DNA of 64,000 nucleotides from Siphonodentalium dalli. Its lineage: Eukaryota; Mollusca; Scaphopoda; Gadilida; Siphonodentaliidae. Location: contig CP136062.1 in NCBI GenBank assembly GCA_032622095.1, forward strand, positions 143,920,351 to 143,984,350, written 5' to 3'. Both the position numbers and the translations under genes were made by a program. Under the pieces are notes generated by a model. It was not told where the DNA came from. It saw only the letters and a program-made list of their open reading frames with translations, and searched no databases. Shown piece after piece: positions 1 to 11,835 of the stretch (within the stretch, counting starts at the first letter, position 1; every line of letters starts with the position of its first letter).

Positions 1-40
1 CTTGTACTTTTCGAGTAATAGTGATTACAAAAGTGTCAAG

Positions 41-66
41 TATAATAATAATAATAATAATAATAA
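41..66. repeat. (TAA)n microsatellite
   Basis: A run of about eight TAA units in AT-rich noncoding sequence. It has no coding context. Confidence 0.85.
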
Positions 67-83
67 CAATGAAAAATAATCGC

Positions 84-1320
84 AAAAGGACCATAACTCC
101 GCCAAGAAACATTGGGCGGAAATCCTGATACCATTATATTTAGTAAACCTTCGATGCCTACATTCGCTAGAGATTTCGCGTTCCTACTGCAATCAGTTTC
201 TGAGTATTTCGAAATAAACGGAAAACGACCTCAGTAGAAAAACAATATACTTCCTTGGTTACACCATGGAAGTATAATAAAAGGGTCATAACTCTGGTAA
301 AAAATGTATGACCGGACGTATTTTGCGAACTCTTGTGAGATACCCTTTTTGTGAACTCACATACCAAAAATCTTTGAAATCTATTGATAAAACATTTAAT
401 CAAAGGACCATAACTCTGGTGAAAATATCCGACCGTTCTAGCAAAGTTTGCCAACTCGTTTCAGATAATTCTCTTGTGAACTCCAATACCAACTATCTTT
501 CCAAACTTTTGATAATTGTTCGAAATTAACCCCGGACCACTTTCCATGGGTGCTAAACAACAAAAATTTACAAACAATGAACCGTAACTCTGGTAGAAAT
601 GTACGAGCTGGTCTAGTCTGTAAACTCCTTGAACTGATATATCACAAATCTATGAAAGCCGTTGATAACAAAATAATTTGAAAATAATTTGAAAAAATAT
701 TTTCGAGCGGGTTATAATAAGTCCAATCTGTGAACATTTATGTTTAATATGAACCTATATGCACGAGAATGTGTTGTGCAATCAGAGTCATAGTTGCTGG
801 ATTCTTTCGGCGTGATAATAGTGATTATTGTAATATATTGCAGTTAAATTTTGAGTTTGACGCCAATCATACTATGTCCACCAAGATGTATCTGACCAAC
901 ATTTCACGCTGATATTTCATTTGAGTGATAAACTCGGCGAGAAATGTTCATGGTTGTGCTAAAACAAGCGGTCGCCGACGGCGGTATCCTCCGCCCAGGT
1001 TGGCAAGTTTGGGGATGGGCATTTACAAAATATGTTTTAAAATATAACTGACATAAGTTAATATTTGTTTGATATTGGTTATTGTTTGTGTTAGTTCAGG
1101 CTTAAAATTTAAATTGCAATGTCAAACACAATTACAATCCAAGGACTATGACTCTGTTGAAAATGTCCTGTCGGGCTTAGTTTTCGAATGCATTTAAGAT
1201 ATTCCCTTGTTAACCAAAATACCAAAAATCTGTGTAATCTGTTGATAATTGTTCAAAATAACTCCCGGACAACTTTTCGGGACAGTACAACAGACGGACG
1301 GATGGAACCCATTGCTTTAT
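84..1320 (+). repeat. Dispersed repeat, five diverged ~125-bp units
   Basis: Units beginning near 84, 279, 401, 568 and 1132 share an opening like 'ggaccataactctggtgaaa', a middle like 'cgaactcttgtgagata' and an ending like 'ccaaaaatctttgaaatct' followed by 'gttgataattgttc'. The last one runs into 'cagacggacggatggaaccc' and a short 'ccgaaaaaaatcgg' hairpin near 1330, a tail seen on molluscan dispersed repeats. Related cores ('gagttatggccct') recur at 30.2, 62-63 and 63.9 kb. No protein is recognisable; this may be a SINE or the decayed 3' end of a LINE. Confidence 0.6.
712..957 (+). repeat. Direct duplication, copy 1 (~250 bp)
   Basis: This stretch matches 1343-1597 over its full length with scattered substitutions and small indels. 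Shared landmarks include 'gtgcaatcagagtcatagtt', 'gacgccaat' followed by 'gtccaccaa', and 'ccaacatttcacg'. It is an old duplication in noncoding DNA. Confidence 0.75.
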
Positions 1321-1342
1321 CCCCAGCCGAAAAAAATCGGGC

Positions 1343-1597
1343 GGGGGATAAATAAGTCCAATATGTGATTATTTAGGTTCAATATGAACATATTTGAACG
1401 AGAATATGCTGTGCAATCAGAGTCATAGTTGCTGAGTTCCCTCGACGTGACAATATCAATTAATGTATCGCAGTTAAACAATATTTTGAGTTAGACGCCA
1501 ATAATATTGTGTCCACCAAAATGTATCCGACCAACATTTCACGACGCTGATATTTTTGCGTTTGAGTGATAAATTCGACGAGAAACGTTGGGCAGAG
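1343..1597 (+). repeat. Direct duplication, copy 2 (~250 bp)
   Basis: Partner of 712-957 at a spacing of about 630 bp. Both copies follow a unit of the 125-bp dispersed family, so the duplicated unit may be larger than the part I can align. The next 630 bp, to 2232, would be intron of the minus-strand gene; I see nothing else in it. Confidence 0.75.
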
Positions 1598-2232
1598 CCA
1601 AAAATAACTACCGAACTTGTGCCAACCACATCTAAATGTGCATAATTATGCAGACTGAAAAATGAACATTTGTTTAAAAGATGTCGGTTCAAAGGCAGTT
1701 TCGTACTATCATTTCGATGACATGAGTTGGAAATTACTAGAGCGAATATGACTGCTAGGTTAAAAGACATACATCGATATAACCATTGTGTAACGTTGAC
1801 ACAATATCCCGTTATACAGTTATCGAAACATTTAAAAAATAAGTCAAAACCAAACACAGATTTGTTCTTATAATAGGCTATTGTGAGTTTAACTGTATTA
1901 TATTTTGTCAAATGCTCATCAAATCGAGTTTCACAGTTTGACAAAATATTGAAAAATCTACGTTTAACGAGTTTAACGAAATATGCACAAAGATGGGTAT
2001 TGGCGTTTGTTTGGCAATGACAACATGACGACTGCAATTCCAAGGTACACACGTAATACACAACATTCCCCTTTAGGATTACCGATCATTTCACATGTCA
2101 CGTCTGATTCTTTATAAACTAAATCTGATGGAACAGAAATGCGAAGGGCGAATATATATAGCATTAATGTCTCATTAGAATGAATATTAACATGCATAGT
2201 CGAGCATGGGTTAATATATGTCATGTACATAC

Positions 2233-3427
2233 CGACAACAAATTCAGTTTTGAATCCTTCCTCGCTTTGCTCGATGTCAGTGAAAGCGCCTGCATCCCAT
2301 TCGAACCGAACATCGTTCGACGTCACAACAAGATGAGTGTGATCTCTGATGACAACTGGGGGTGACTCATCTACAACAATAGGTCCTATTGTTGTCATTT
2401 CTTCCAAACCCGCCTTATTTGTCGCAAGCAAGACGAAGAAGCACTCGGAACCTGTGCTCAGACCAATGTGGGATCGTTTATAATGTGACCGGTGAGGCGC
2501 CTGAACAAACGCGATTACATCAGGATCAACAGCTGTGGAAATGGACGAAGCCACTCCGATTGTCATCCCCCGTATCTGAGATTCAGCATCTGTTACGTTC
2601 CACCAGAGATTAGCTCCATCATACGGTATGTAAATGCGCGTGAAAAGCGGCAGTTCCCGGCAGAAGTTTGTTGACACATCCTTGTCAAGTGGAGAATCTT
2701 TGTCGAAGACTAGAGCACTAACATTTCGACCCACAACTTCTCTCTCGCATCGAGCAGCGCATTCCTCCGTTTGTGTGAGCGCTGCTATCCGAATATCAGA
2801 CCACACGACATGTGCTCCTGATTCCAAGCATGCTATCGAGGGACGAGTAGTTGCTCCAGCGATGGTGATGTTTGCTAATCGCGGTGGAGTGTTATCTATC
2901 GTGATTCCATCTGAGCATACTGCCTCGGACGGTTCCACAGCATGGTTGTAAGCGACCACTGTTGTGTAGTGTTTCCCTAGTCCAGGTGCTAGAATAGTTA
3001 CCGTCTGTGTTGTAATATTGGTCAAAACGGCCGTGCTCTCGTGGAAGTTATTGCCGATTAGCTCGGCCCTTGTTAGACACTTCGAAGATAGAGCTACTTT
3101 GTAGAACTTAATGCCACTCTCGTGATCAACGAATCCCGGGAAATTCACGCTCACCATATCTAGACTGGTATAATCAATATCAGTACCTCCGACACTGCCT
3201 TCGAAAACGGATCCTGTTTCTGGTGCGGAATCATCAGCCAGTACTCTAACAACGCTTGTTGTGCTCAACATTGCAATATTTGTCACGTCTAGTTTGAAGT
3301 AGTAATTCCTGTTGTGGTCGCCAAGATGTGTGTCGCTTGCTACGAGGGAGTTCAGTGTTAGTGAATAATTGAACATTTCGCACGATCCGATACTTGGACA
3401 GTAACACTGGTCTACTTCGGAGCATGT
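2233..3427 (-). CDS. Large extracellular FN3-like protein, 1195-bp exon
   Basis: The last recognised exon of the minus-strand gene, about 398 codons. The acceptor is a classical pyrimidine tract ending 'ctattccag' before the Thr-Cys-Ser codons; the donor is 'gttgtcg|gtatgt'. Phases are 0 in and 1 out, and phase 0 fits the upstream exon ending at 4868. The peptide opens with a Cys-rich stretch (CYCPSIGSCEMF) and then has repeated beta-sandwich-like segments with fibronectin-III-type markers: DHESGIKFYKVAL, VCSDGITIDNTPPR, LLATNKAGLE and VVDESPPVV. Several N-glycosylation sequons suggest an extracellular location. I recall this pattern from uncharacterised giant proteins of marine invertebrates, but cannot name an orthologue. 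The frame stays open 86 codons past the donor, so an intron-retained end is possible. The next exon is not visible before base 1. Confidence 0.8.
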
Positions 3428-4867
3428 CTGGAATAGAGATATAAAGAACAATATAATGAAACCAAGAGGTTGAAACGTTGAAGCTTGTGTGTGTTCGCGT
3501 ACCATGTGATCAGTGGAAATATTGTCAGGACGGATTATGGTGGTATCTGAGCAAGCGATATGATTTCTCTGTGGAATCAACATATCTTCGATCAAATACG
3601 CACATAATCGATCTATAAAGTGAAATAGGTACATAATGTGATTACTTGATTCTGAAATAAGCAGATAGTGGTGTCATATCCGTTATTTCGATTTATGGCG
3701 CGGGCCACAGTTAAAACACATGTTAAAGAGCGTACACATGGCTTATTTGTGTCATTGTCCGCATATAATCTGCTTAGAATCGCATCATTATTAGTCGATA
3801 ATGTGACTAAAAACTCTACTTTTTATCTACCTAAAACAAGCTCTATTATAAGCGGATAATATGCGGATTTTCGGGAGAAGAGGCCGGTGGAATTACGACC
3901 TCTGCGTGGTCTTTCCGAAAGTTTCCCCCACCCGTAAAAATGACAACGTCGTGGTATGGCCTTGTGTCAGAAAAAAGACACAAGACAAGGATATATATTG
4001 GTTACTAAGAACTGGGTAACTCGAGAATACATTGAACATCGAGGTATGTTTACATATAAACACCTACAAGAAAGTAAGTTCCCTCAGATATTTTTGACGA
4101 TATCTTTAGATGTGGTTATCAGAATGCGATGAAACTTTGGGAAGACAATATCTATTATGTCACCAATATGTCTTATGACTAATGATGTGGTGACAGGCTA
4201 TACACTTGAATGAACACCAATTGGATGGAAAGAGTGGACATTCCGAAAATCACACAACTGGGTTCATTAAGAGGAAGCATGTCCATGTATACTGGACATT
4301 TGGGTATGTTCCATTTTCAGAATTCTCGGTTAACGACAGATAGACCTCACCTTAGTTGTTTGGTGTATGTGACCAAATAATCTCCAAAAAGAGTCGATTA
4401 TAACAATAAATGTTATGACATTGCTCGGCTTTTGCGCGGGGATTTGGCAGCCATAATTTTATGCCAGGTGTCAATTCATAGTAATGAGGGCACGGTCTTA
4501 CCTAGACTTTCACTCGTTGCAATGGCATGCGGTGATGTTCCTTGTTAATTCGACGTGGCATGTGGTTACACTATCAGCATTGGGTTGTTAATCACATGCA
4601 CATTTAAATGCGTTTCTCTCTCAAGCATGGACGCACACAGGAGAGTCAGCCTTAACTCAAATAATCCGTCATATGATACTAATCATATGACCATAATATT
4701 CGGATAATCAGCCTCAAAATTATTGAGATACAATGCAATAATTATTTCTGAATGAGCTGACTTATTTTGAGATGTTTATATTGGATGCATGACCTTCTTT
4801 TGCATATTAAATAAGGCGTTTGTCGTGTATGTATATCAGAGCATCGTACATGAACATGTGATCATAC
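3428..4867 (-). other. Intron, 1440 bp
   Basis: Bounded by a CAG|gtatga donor (minus strand, intron starting at 4867) and the acceptor before 3427. Both flanking exons meet in phase 0. I see no further coding sequence or clear repeat in it. Confidence 0.7.
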
Positions 4868-6038
4868 CTGATTGTTTAATCGCTTTACTGGCAAAGTTCC
4901 CCGGCTAACTTCAGTACCATCATCAAAGACCAGCGAATCGTCATTCCACGTCCCAGCATGTAACGACCAGCGCACACTACGGATGCCACTGTGGGGATCA
5001 AAGGCTGCGAATACAAGGTTCATAGTCGAAAGGTCATTTGAATCGTGCACATACAGGTGTTGGTGGCCATCTTTGGTCAAGAAGGCATTCTCTATGAACG
5101 GGTTGCTGCTGTCTATATGAACTATTTTATCTTCAGTATAGTCTCTGCCCATGATGTCTGCAGACTTGATCCAGGTCGTAACGGAGTTACCATCAGTTAT
5201 GGGCGGATCAAAACAGATTCGCTGACTTTGAACGTCCGGAATTGGTGTTTCTACATTCTTCACCCCGCTATTCATCAACCACGAGTAGTCAAACGATACG
5301 ATTCCGTGGACATTCGAGGTTCCTCGAGCGGTGAGTAGTTCTTTGTTGTCTTCGTAAACTCCGCTAATGAGCCCATGGGCGTCTCCGATCACGGGTAGAA
5401 GCCGGTTGTTATTGCGGTGGTACGTGTTGTAATATCTTTCAGCCCAATACAAACACACCTCTCCCAAATTTGTTTGCCACGTGTAGTTTGTAGCGGGGTT
5501 TGCTGATGACACACGGAGCACGTTATCATGGTTTATTTCAATGCGGGATGAGTAGTCATACATGACAAATCGCCTTGCCTGCTGTACGTTTTCCGTATTA
5601 TCGACAGCTTCTACGACTACCGCATACAGTGCTGGCTCCAGGGGCAATACGAATGCTAATAATGTCGTGTTGATGCTCAAAGTTTGGTTGCTCTCGTGTG
5701 CAACTAATAACGTGTTTGGTCCCGACGGTTTGACAAAATGAAGTGACACCTGGAAGTGATCAAATCCTGACGCCTGTTCCGGATGTGATATATAAGGGTC
5801 GTACCAACCTTCCAGATAAATGTTCAAATTGTCCGATATGAGGAGAGAATTTGGTATCTGAATTGGATCCTGTTCACATCCTCTGGTGGCGCAGTGTTCT
5901 GGTGGAATATTATCCACGTAGTAGCATAGGGTTCGTTGGTAGTTGACTCCAGGGTAAGTAATTTTTCCAGACACCGATCCATCGAATTCCAGTCGAATCA
6001 TATAGCCACCGCCAACAGCAGAGAAACGCAAACATACC
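4868..6038 (-). CDS. Large extracellular FN3-like protein, 1171-bp exon
   Basis: A long open exon of about 390 codons. Its acceptor is 'ctactcatag' and its donor is 'aacaatcag|gtatga'. It starts by completing a codon with one base and ends in phase 0, which fits the exons at 7201 and 3427. The peptide runs from VCLRFSAVGGGYMIRLEFDG through a Cys pair region (PPEHCATRGCEQ) to modules with FN3-like markers such as YAVVVEAVDN, VCLYWAERYY, VHIDSSNPF and FDPHSGIRSVRWSL. Hydrophobic positions alternate, there are several Asn-X-Ser/Thr sites and no membrane segment, consistent with an ectodomain. There is no frameshift or internal stop, so selection has probably kept this exon intact. Its role is unknown: an adhesion or receptor-like ectodomain is a guess from the domains only. 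Confidence 0.8.
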
Positions 6039-7200
6039 CTATGAGTAGATAATCAATATATTTGGCAGCAATTCATATTGTCATAATGTAAATGTATATC
6101 GTATTGTATGTGTTACCATTTTTATAGCAACAATCTTTGTGGAATATATAGATAGAATGACACAAGTGTGTGAACAGGTTAAAGTGTTGTGTTGTGACGA
6201 GAACCGTGGGTTCGAGTTTTACCCGTCGCATGACAAATGAGAACAGTTGTGTTGTTCTATGTTTATTGTACTGACTGATGATCGTAACTTGTAATATACT
6301 GATATCGAGATCGATATTGCTTGATTTAATTGAACAAACTTGTGATTTATTTAGACTATACTTCATAATTTAGTGAAGACATAATTTGATTTTTAGGACT
6401 ATATATCAGAAACAGTAAAAAATATGTGCACACAATTTATTGGTATAGCTGTCACGAAAAGTGACTTAATACAGTAAATTGAGTACATATAATTCCGCAA
6501 ATAATATGTGCTATTGAGTTTAGTTCATATTTGATTATGTGTGCCGGTGTCTTTAGTTTGATTAACATTAATTATGTTATTTAATAACAATCCCGCACGG
6601 CGCGATGAACATAACACGTCCTTCTTCACAACTTCCGATGAACTCCTATCGGATACTGAACAAGTCAATTAGTTAGTTATTTATAAACAATTATTAAAAA
6701 TAAATCGTTTCGTTTTAGATAAATATTGTGTGTTAGCTTATATTGAAAACCAGTTTACCAGTTAAGACGCCTTGGCATGTTGTCATTGAAGACCATAATC
6801 TGGACAAGCCTGCCCGCGTGATCTCTGGACAACTGATATACAGGTATATTTACACAGAATGGCTGCAATTACAAGTAACTTTCATATAGGGCCATACCAT
6901 ACCATACCCGTATTAAACCTCGATTCTCTTCAAGTTTCTTATACACATCGATTCCCCTTTATCTGGCGGAACTTAGATCTGATGGCGGCTTGCTTAATTA
7001 TTGCAGCGACCTACATGTATATCCTTCAATCAATGCAGTACTATATGCCTATATTATCAAAGAGCGAAGTCTACGCCATTGATATACGGAATTGTACTCG
7101 CATCCAAACGGTCACACTATCTATTGTTCAATGCGATATGTGTACTGTATTTGTCTAGAATTATAATATGTATATCGATATTCATATTAAGTAGACTCAC
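6039..7200 (-). other. Intron, 1162 bp
   Basis: Lies between the 'gatgg|gtgagt' donor and the acceptor before 6038; phase 2 meets phase 2. It is AT-rich. A 'gtgggttcgagttttaccc' stretch near 6207 resembles a tRNA T-arm, but no tRNA folds around it. Confidence 0.65.
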
Positions 7201-7339
7201 CCATCACCGTTTTCCAATGACGAACTGAAATCCAAATTGCTGTTTAATATACGATGAACCATTTCTATTGGGTTAATAGATGATGGCGTTCCATATGATT
7301 CACTTGTAAGCAAGATCGTCTGTAATTCGTGCAAAACTC
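7201..7339 (-). CDS. Same extracellular gene, 139-bp exon
   Basis: A short exon with acceptor 'cctaatttcag' and donor 'ggtgatgg|gtgagt'. It enters in phase 1 and leaves in phase 2, matching the exons at 10485 and 6038. It encodes GVLHELQTILLTSESYGTPS, then SINPIEMVHRILNSNLDFSS and SLENGDG: an amphipathic helical segment before the next beta-rich part. Together with the end of the upstream exon (YEYKFGL, RESLD) it may belong to an REJ-like or GAIN-like region, which is low-confidence pattern matching. The phase agreement on both sides is the main support. Confidence 0.72.
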
Positions 7340-7744
7340 CTGAAATTAGGAGACATGTTTTTTTAATGGAAAAGACTGTATTGGGTATGAATATTATTGT
7401 TCGTAAACCTGGTATGACCAATCCGGCGCAATGGATTTGAAAAATGAACATACCTTTTTTTTTCTTTTTTTCTTTTTCATTTCGTTCATCATTTATTTAA
7501 GGAACGAGTCAATAGACTGTTAGTCCCCGCTTACAAATTATAATTTACATTTCAGTCATAATCAGTTTTCGTTATATCTATGTTCAACAATTGTGTTTCC
7601 TTTAATATGGAAATTCTCTGTTGGAAAATAAGTTCTTTTTGTTTTTAACAAAACGCGCGAAGAGTATAGTTCCACATCTCATTCTATATGCCTCATTCAA
7701 ATAGATTTTCTTCGGACATATCGCAGTTTCCGGTTTTATTACAT

Positions 7745-8176
7745 ACCCATTGACGTAAGGCACATGTATTCAACGGAATCCCAGCCATTGAATACATTTA
7801 GTATATACCTCTAGTGGAATACAAGCCGGAACTATTCTTGTTGACGTTGTCGCCAAGAAAGATGACGTACATTACGTCGACCATCCGCTTCCGGTGATCC
7901 CCCATAATTACTGGTTATTTGTCAGACTTAAATCACAATAAAGGTAGCTATAGTAACAATGAAGGTGATATTCGTGGATTGAACTTATCTGACTGAACGG
8001 TGTAGAATACATACAGAACACAACTTGCATCATAATCTCGAATCTTTTATCGAACTCGTTGCGGACGGCGCAAAGTTATATTTCGCTCGATCTACGTTCT
8101 CGCGAAATATACCTTGCGCCATCCGCAACTCATTCGACAAAAGAGTCTCGATTAAGATGCGCGTTGTGTTCTGTCT
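7745..8176. mobile_element. Foldback MITE, longest copy
   Basis: The unit has a head starting 'acccattgacgtaaggcac', a core around 'gatgacgtacattacgtc' (itself a hairpin) and a tail that is a long inverted repeat. The tail, 8013-8176, has arms of about 80 nt that pair closely: both ends read 'cagaacacaac' inward and both carry 'gttgcgga(c/t)ggcgcaa'. Shorter copies lie at 8191-8425 and 24648-24945. There is no coding capacity, so mobilisation in trans by a DNA transposase is likely. Target-site duplications are not clear. Confidence 0.75.
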
Positions 8177-8190
8177 ATTTATTACACACC

Positions 8191-8425
8191 CAAGAAAGAT
8201 GACGTACATTACGTCGACCATCCGCTTCCGGTGATCCCCCATCATTACTGGTTATTTGTCATACTTAAATCACAATAAAGGTCGCTATGGTAACAATGAA
8301 AGTGACATTCATGGATTGAACTTATCTGACTGAACGGTGTAGAATATATATTTCGCTCGAGCTACGCTCTCGCGAAAAGAAGAGTCTCGATTAAGATGCG
8401 CGTTGTGTTCTGTCTATGTATTCAA
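8191..8425. mobile_element. Foldback MITE, shortened second copy
   Basis: The core ('aagaaagatgacgtacat', then 'cttccggtgatcccccat') is repeated in the same orientation directly after the first copy. Most of one palindrome arm is missing here; only the 'tatatttcgctcgagctacg' centre and the 'gattaagatgcgcgttgtg' arm remain. Confidence 0.7.
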
Positions 8426-8429
8426 CTGC

Positions 8430-9300
8430 ATTTGCAATAATTTCGTCTTTTATAATTTGGTCCTCTGTGCTTACATTGTCCTCCAAATACATTTTCATTT
8501 TCTCATCAATTGTTTCTTCAATGAGTTTCGTCATATTGATTCTTTCTTATATGTTATGCTCCATTGATGTCATTTGACTTTTTTAAATTTATTTAAATCG
8601 GCTTTCAGATTCTCGCAAATTTTTTTCTCATCTTATTTGAGTTTCTGCTCTGTCTATGCACCGTTTCGCTTCAACACTATTTAATCGCTTTTCAATCTTT
8701 TGTACAAACATTTCTAATTTCTGAATGCGTTTATCAAGTTTGTCCTTGTTTTTCTCTATTTTTGATGATTGTTGTTGAATATTTTCTTTCTGTCGCTCCA
8801 AGACGTTGGTCAATATTATTGTTTATCTTTTCTTCGAAGTTATCTAGTATCAGTTTTGTCAGTATATCTAGTTTATTCATGTCATCGTTGTCAGTGTATT
8901 GAGACATTTCTGCTACGCTTTTTGTTGTCGTTTTCCCATTTATTTGACATTTCCGTGAGAAAAATAATAAGGAATCTGCCCATCACGAACATCATGATCC
9001 ATTTAAAATGTTATATCATCGTTTTCCTAAGAATCGTTTCCTAATATTTCTCACTATGTATATCCAAGAAATTTATTCACCATATTTTTCGCAATCCTGT
9101 TGCGATTTCACGATAATTTCTATGCATTTTTTGGCGTTTTTGTTGGGACCACGAGTATATGCTGCTATGTTGTTGATTATGACGCCACAGTATATATTAT
9201 TTTCTGATATTATCTACGTAAGAAGCTATCTACATTCACTCCGTGTTGCTGACACCCTCCGGGGTGGTGATATCAGATTCAGGGAGTTAATGATTGTGTC
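8430..9300 (-). pseudogene. Decayed coiled-coil ORF, probably a transposon relic
   Basis: Read on the minus strand, an N-terminal piece (MSQYTDNDDMNKLDILTKLI, near 8910-8850) is followed, after a frameshift near 8815, by a strongly charged helix rich in Lys, Glu and Gln (ERQKENIQQQSSKIEKNKDK ... KLEMFVQKIEKRLNSVEAKR) that stops near 8628. A further piece, MTKLIEETIDEKMKMYLED, is readable near 8530. The heptad spacing suggests a coiled coil like the ORF1 or accessory protein of a mobile element. No enzyme domain is visible and several stops interrupt it, so I treat it as dead. It lies in the 3.1-kb intron 7340-10484. Confidence 0.4.
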
Positions 9301-10484
9301 TTAGTTGAAAACTGTTCTGTCAGAATTTACACCATAGAACCACAGCGGGAGGTTTTCTGTAACTGAACTCATTAGATTTTTCCCATGATCCCATTATTAT
9401 CACCTATTGATGTGTTCTCAGTCTGCCAACGTTTCAATGATCGACTCTTATAAAAAGCGTCAATACTGTCCTCGCTGTAACACTCGGGGGGGGGGGGGCT
9501 TTGCTTCCTGCTGGGGTGGCATGTAACCCATACTCCACAGGCAAGCATCTAATGGCTATTAAACACGTATAACCAAACTCAACAAACGCTCTTCAGCGGC
9601 ACTATGGCATTCAAACGTGTGTTGTAGGAGAGGGCATACAGCCCTTTCAAATCTTCCCGGGGGGATCATCCCAAACCCAAACTCCAAACCTACTCGCTGT
9701 AACACTATCTGGTAGAAGACAATCGCTGTGATTCAACTGCGTCCCTATTTCATGTGATGCATTACCACTCATGAATCAAATCGTTCGTAACTGATCTTGA
9801 ATCTCTCCAATATTGTGCAGATCCAAGATACGTGTGTATATATGTCATTGCGATGTCAGTCTCCAAGACGCCAACTGTGATTAAAAACTAAAAATCTTCA
9901 TGGATTCATATATACATAACCAATTTGGATGTGATTCATACGCAATCAATGTAATTTCACTACATTGAAATCGCCACCCTTGTTGTGGACGGCGTTATTG
10001 ATTATCGATGATTCGATGTGTGCAACAGGTTATTGTCAAATGTTCACTTCCTGATTGATTTCACTACCATCTATGCAAGTACTTAATTCTGTATTTAATA
10101 TTGTGCCAGTAGTGAATGTCAGTGGTGAATGGAACATGATAGTAACCGAATGCAAAGATGCTTATAAAATGCATCTGTTCCACAGCTAACTATATACGAA
10201 GTAAACCTTATGTATTTCTCATAGTAGCGATGCTATCGAAATTTGCCTGTAAATAACATACAATTATCTCGTATGAATCAATCAGGTATTTTATGACAAT
10301 GTGTTAGTAGCACCGTTACGTGTGGAACTACAAAAACTTTACTTCGCATGTCGTTAGCTTTGGCAAATATGTTCTAAAGCGAAAATATCAGGAAAATATG
10401 TCGCGCAAACTTGCCATTGTATGAACGTAACATCAATTTAGAGACTTCTTTACAGTCATTATGTATTAATGGTGCAGTACTTAC
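9301..10484. other. Intronic stretch, no gene seen
   Basis: Contains a G tract of about 13 near 9486 and, at 9625-9690, a fragment ('gccctttcaaatcttc') that recurs at 40210-40265. No exon or structured element was recognised. Confidence 0.5.
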
Positions 10485-10745
10485 CATCCAAAGACTCCCT
10501 CAATATGGTTAACCTTGATTCCGTCAACCCGAATTTGTACTCGTAAACGTATGATGGTGGAATTGAGCCAGGTGTGATTTTGAATTCGGCTAATGACTCG
10601 GATGAAGTGAATGCTGGTGTAAACCTCCCGTAAATATTGAACTGATTGAGGCAAGTTGAAGATCCGGAGGATGTGGAATTCCTAACTTCCCCAGCACCAC
10701 TCTCCACTCCCATTCTACAGGTGTGAATTTCTGGCGGGGTGTCGG
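10485..10745 (-). CDS. Same extracellular gene, 261-bp symmetric exon
   Basis: A phase 1-1 exon of exactly 87 codons. The acceptor is 'aatatattttcag' and the donor 'tttggatg|gtaagt'. The peptide begins DTPPEIHTCRMGVESGAGEV, passes SSTCLNQFNIYGRF and EFKITPGS, and ends YEYKFGLTESRLTILRESLD. The 'TPPEIHTC' opening after an EGF module and the short beta-like segments fit an FN3- or REJ-like module, but the domain is not certain. Its symmetric phase is typical of shuffled extracellular modules. The downstream exon (7339) supplies the two bases that complete the glycine codon. Confidence 0.75.
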
Positions 10746-11835
10746 CTGAAAATATATTCCACTTTACATTGCATGTGATGATTTCAACTCTTTATTAATA
10801 CTCTTTGTTAATACTCATTGACGAATTCCATTAGGAAATGTTCAGTTAAAACCCGTTTGCTGCACTTATCACCTGAACATTTACCACCGAAGAATATGAA
10901 AACTTTTGCACTTGGTATTATCTTTTCGTTTGTATGTCTGTCGGCTTCATTTATTTCCTGAAGATCCTCGAGTTGAATAACAGACCATTCTGATATAATG
11001 ATGTCGAAGCCTACGCTAGTAACGCTACTGTCTACGCTATTATATAACGCTAGTAATGCTACTGTCGTTCTGTTACATATTATAAATTTAGTCTATTGAA
11101 AAATAATGGTGTGGGCAATACGAGTTCAGACATTCTGTTCAAAATAGCGGATGCACAACCCTTTCAACCAATAATATCCATGCTTGGTGTGGATCTTTGT
11201 ACATGTTTATAGTCCTGTGATATACACAAAGAATACATAATGCTGAAATAGAGATATGTTGGGGATACTGATGCCGATATATGTTTCTTGACCCATGCAG
11301 TCGTGTTCACCTTTCGATTCACATAGCATATATTGGATTGTCCAGTAAATATACCCTTTTTTGATTATTCAAATGATTTTCGCTGACTCAGAGAAATAAA
11401 CTTTGCTTGTCCACACTTGTGTCAGAAAGCTCAGATAATAAATTAAAATTAAATTATTACCTGAATATGCATACACTTAATGAATAAATGTCGATCAAGA
11501 TAATATAGCCACCGGCATGTATCCAACCATTAACGGGTCGTGGGGCCATCGGCAACAGACTGTATCGAGGCACACAAGCCACAAGCTAGTAAAGGGGACT
11601 AGTGGTTATATATTACAGTTACTGCGCTAATAATCTCCAATAACATTTTTAACAGTAGAATGACAGCATGGAATTCGAAGTCGAGCAAGAGTTTATTGTG
11701 AAGGGCAAGTTTCATACCGAACATCGACAAAAAATGACGTTTCTGAAAACACCGAGTTAATAAAAACACGAGGAGGATATCACCAGAGAAGTTTGCCGAA
11801 TGGCCAATAGTAGAGCGGACAAACTCAAAAATCTC
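10746..11835. other. Intronic stretch, no gene seen
   Basis: AT-rich intron. The only structure noted is a small duplicated motif, 'ctagtaacgctactgtc' / 'ctagtaatgctactgtcg', at 11018-11066. Confidence 0.5.

Noticed and set aside
1474-2061. 195-codon minus-strand frame
   Set aside because: Composition is AT-driven, its 3' third lies in a duplicated repeat, it overlaps the end of another open frame, and no domain or splice support is visible.
6190-6240. tRNA-like T-arm
   Set aside because: Only the 'gggttcgag' box is present; no acceptor stem, D-arm or anticodon arm folds around it.
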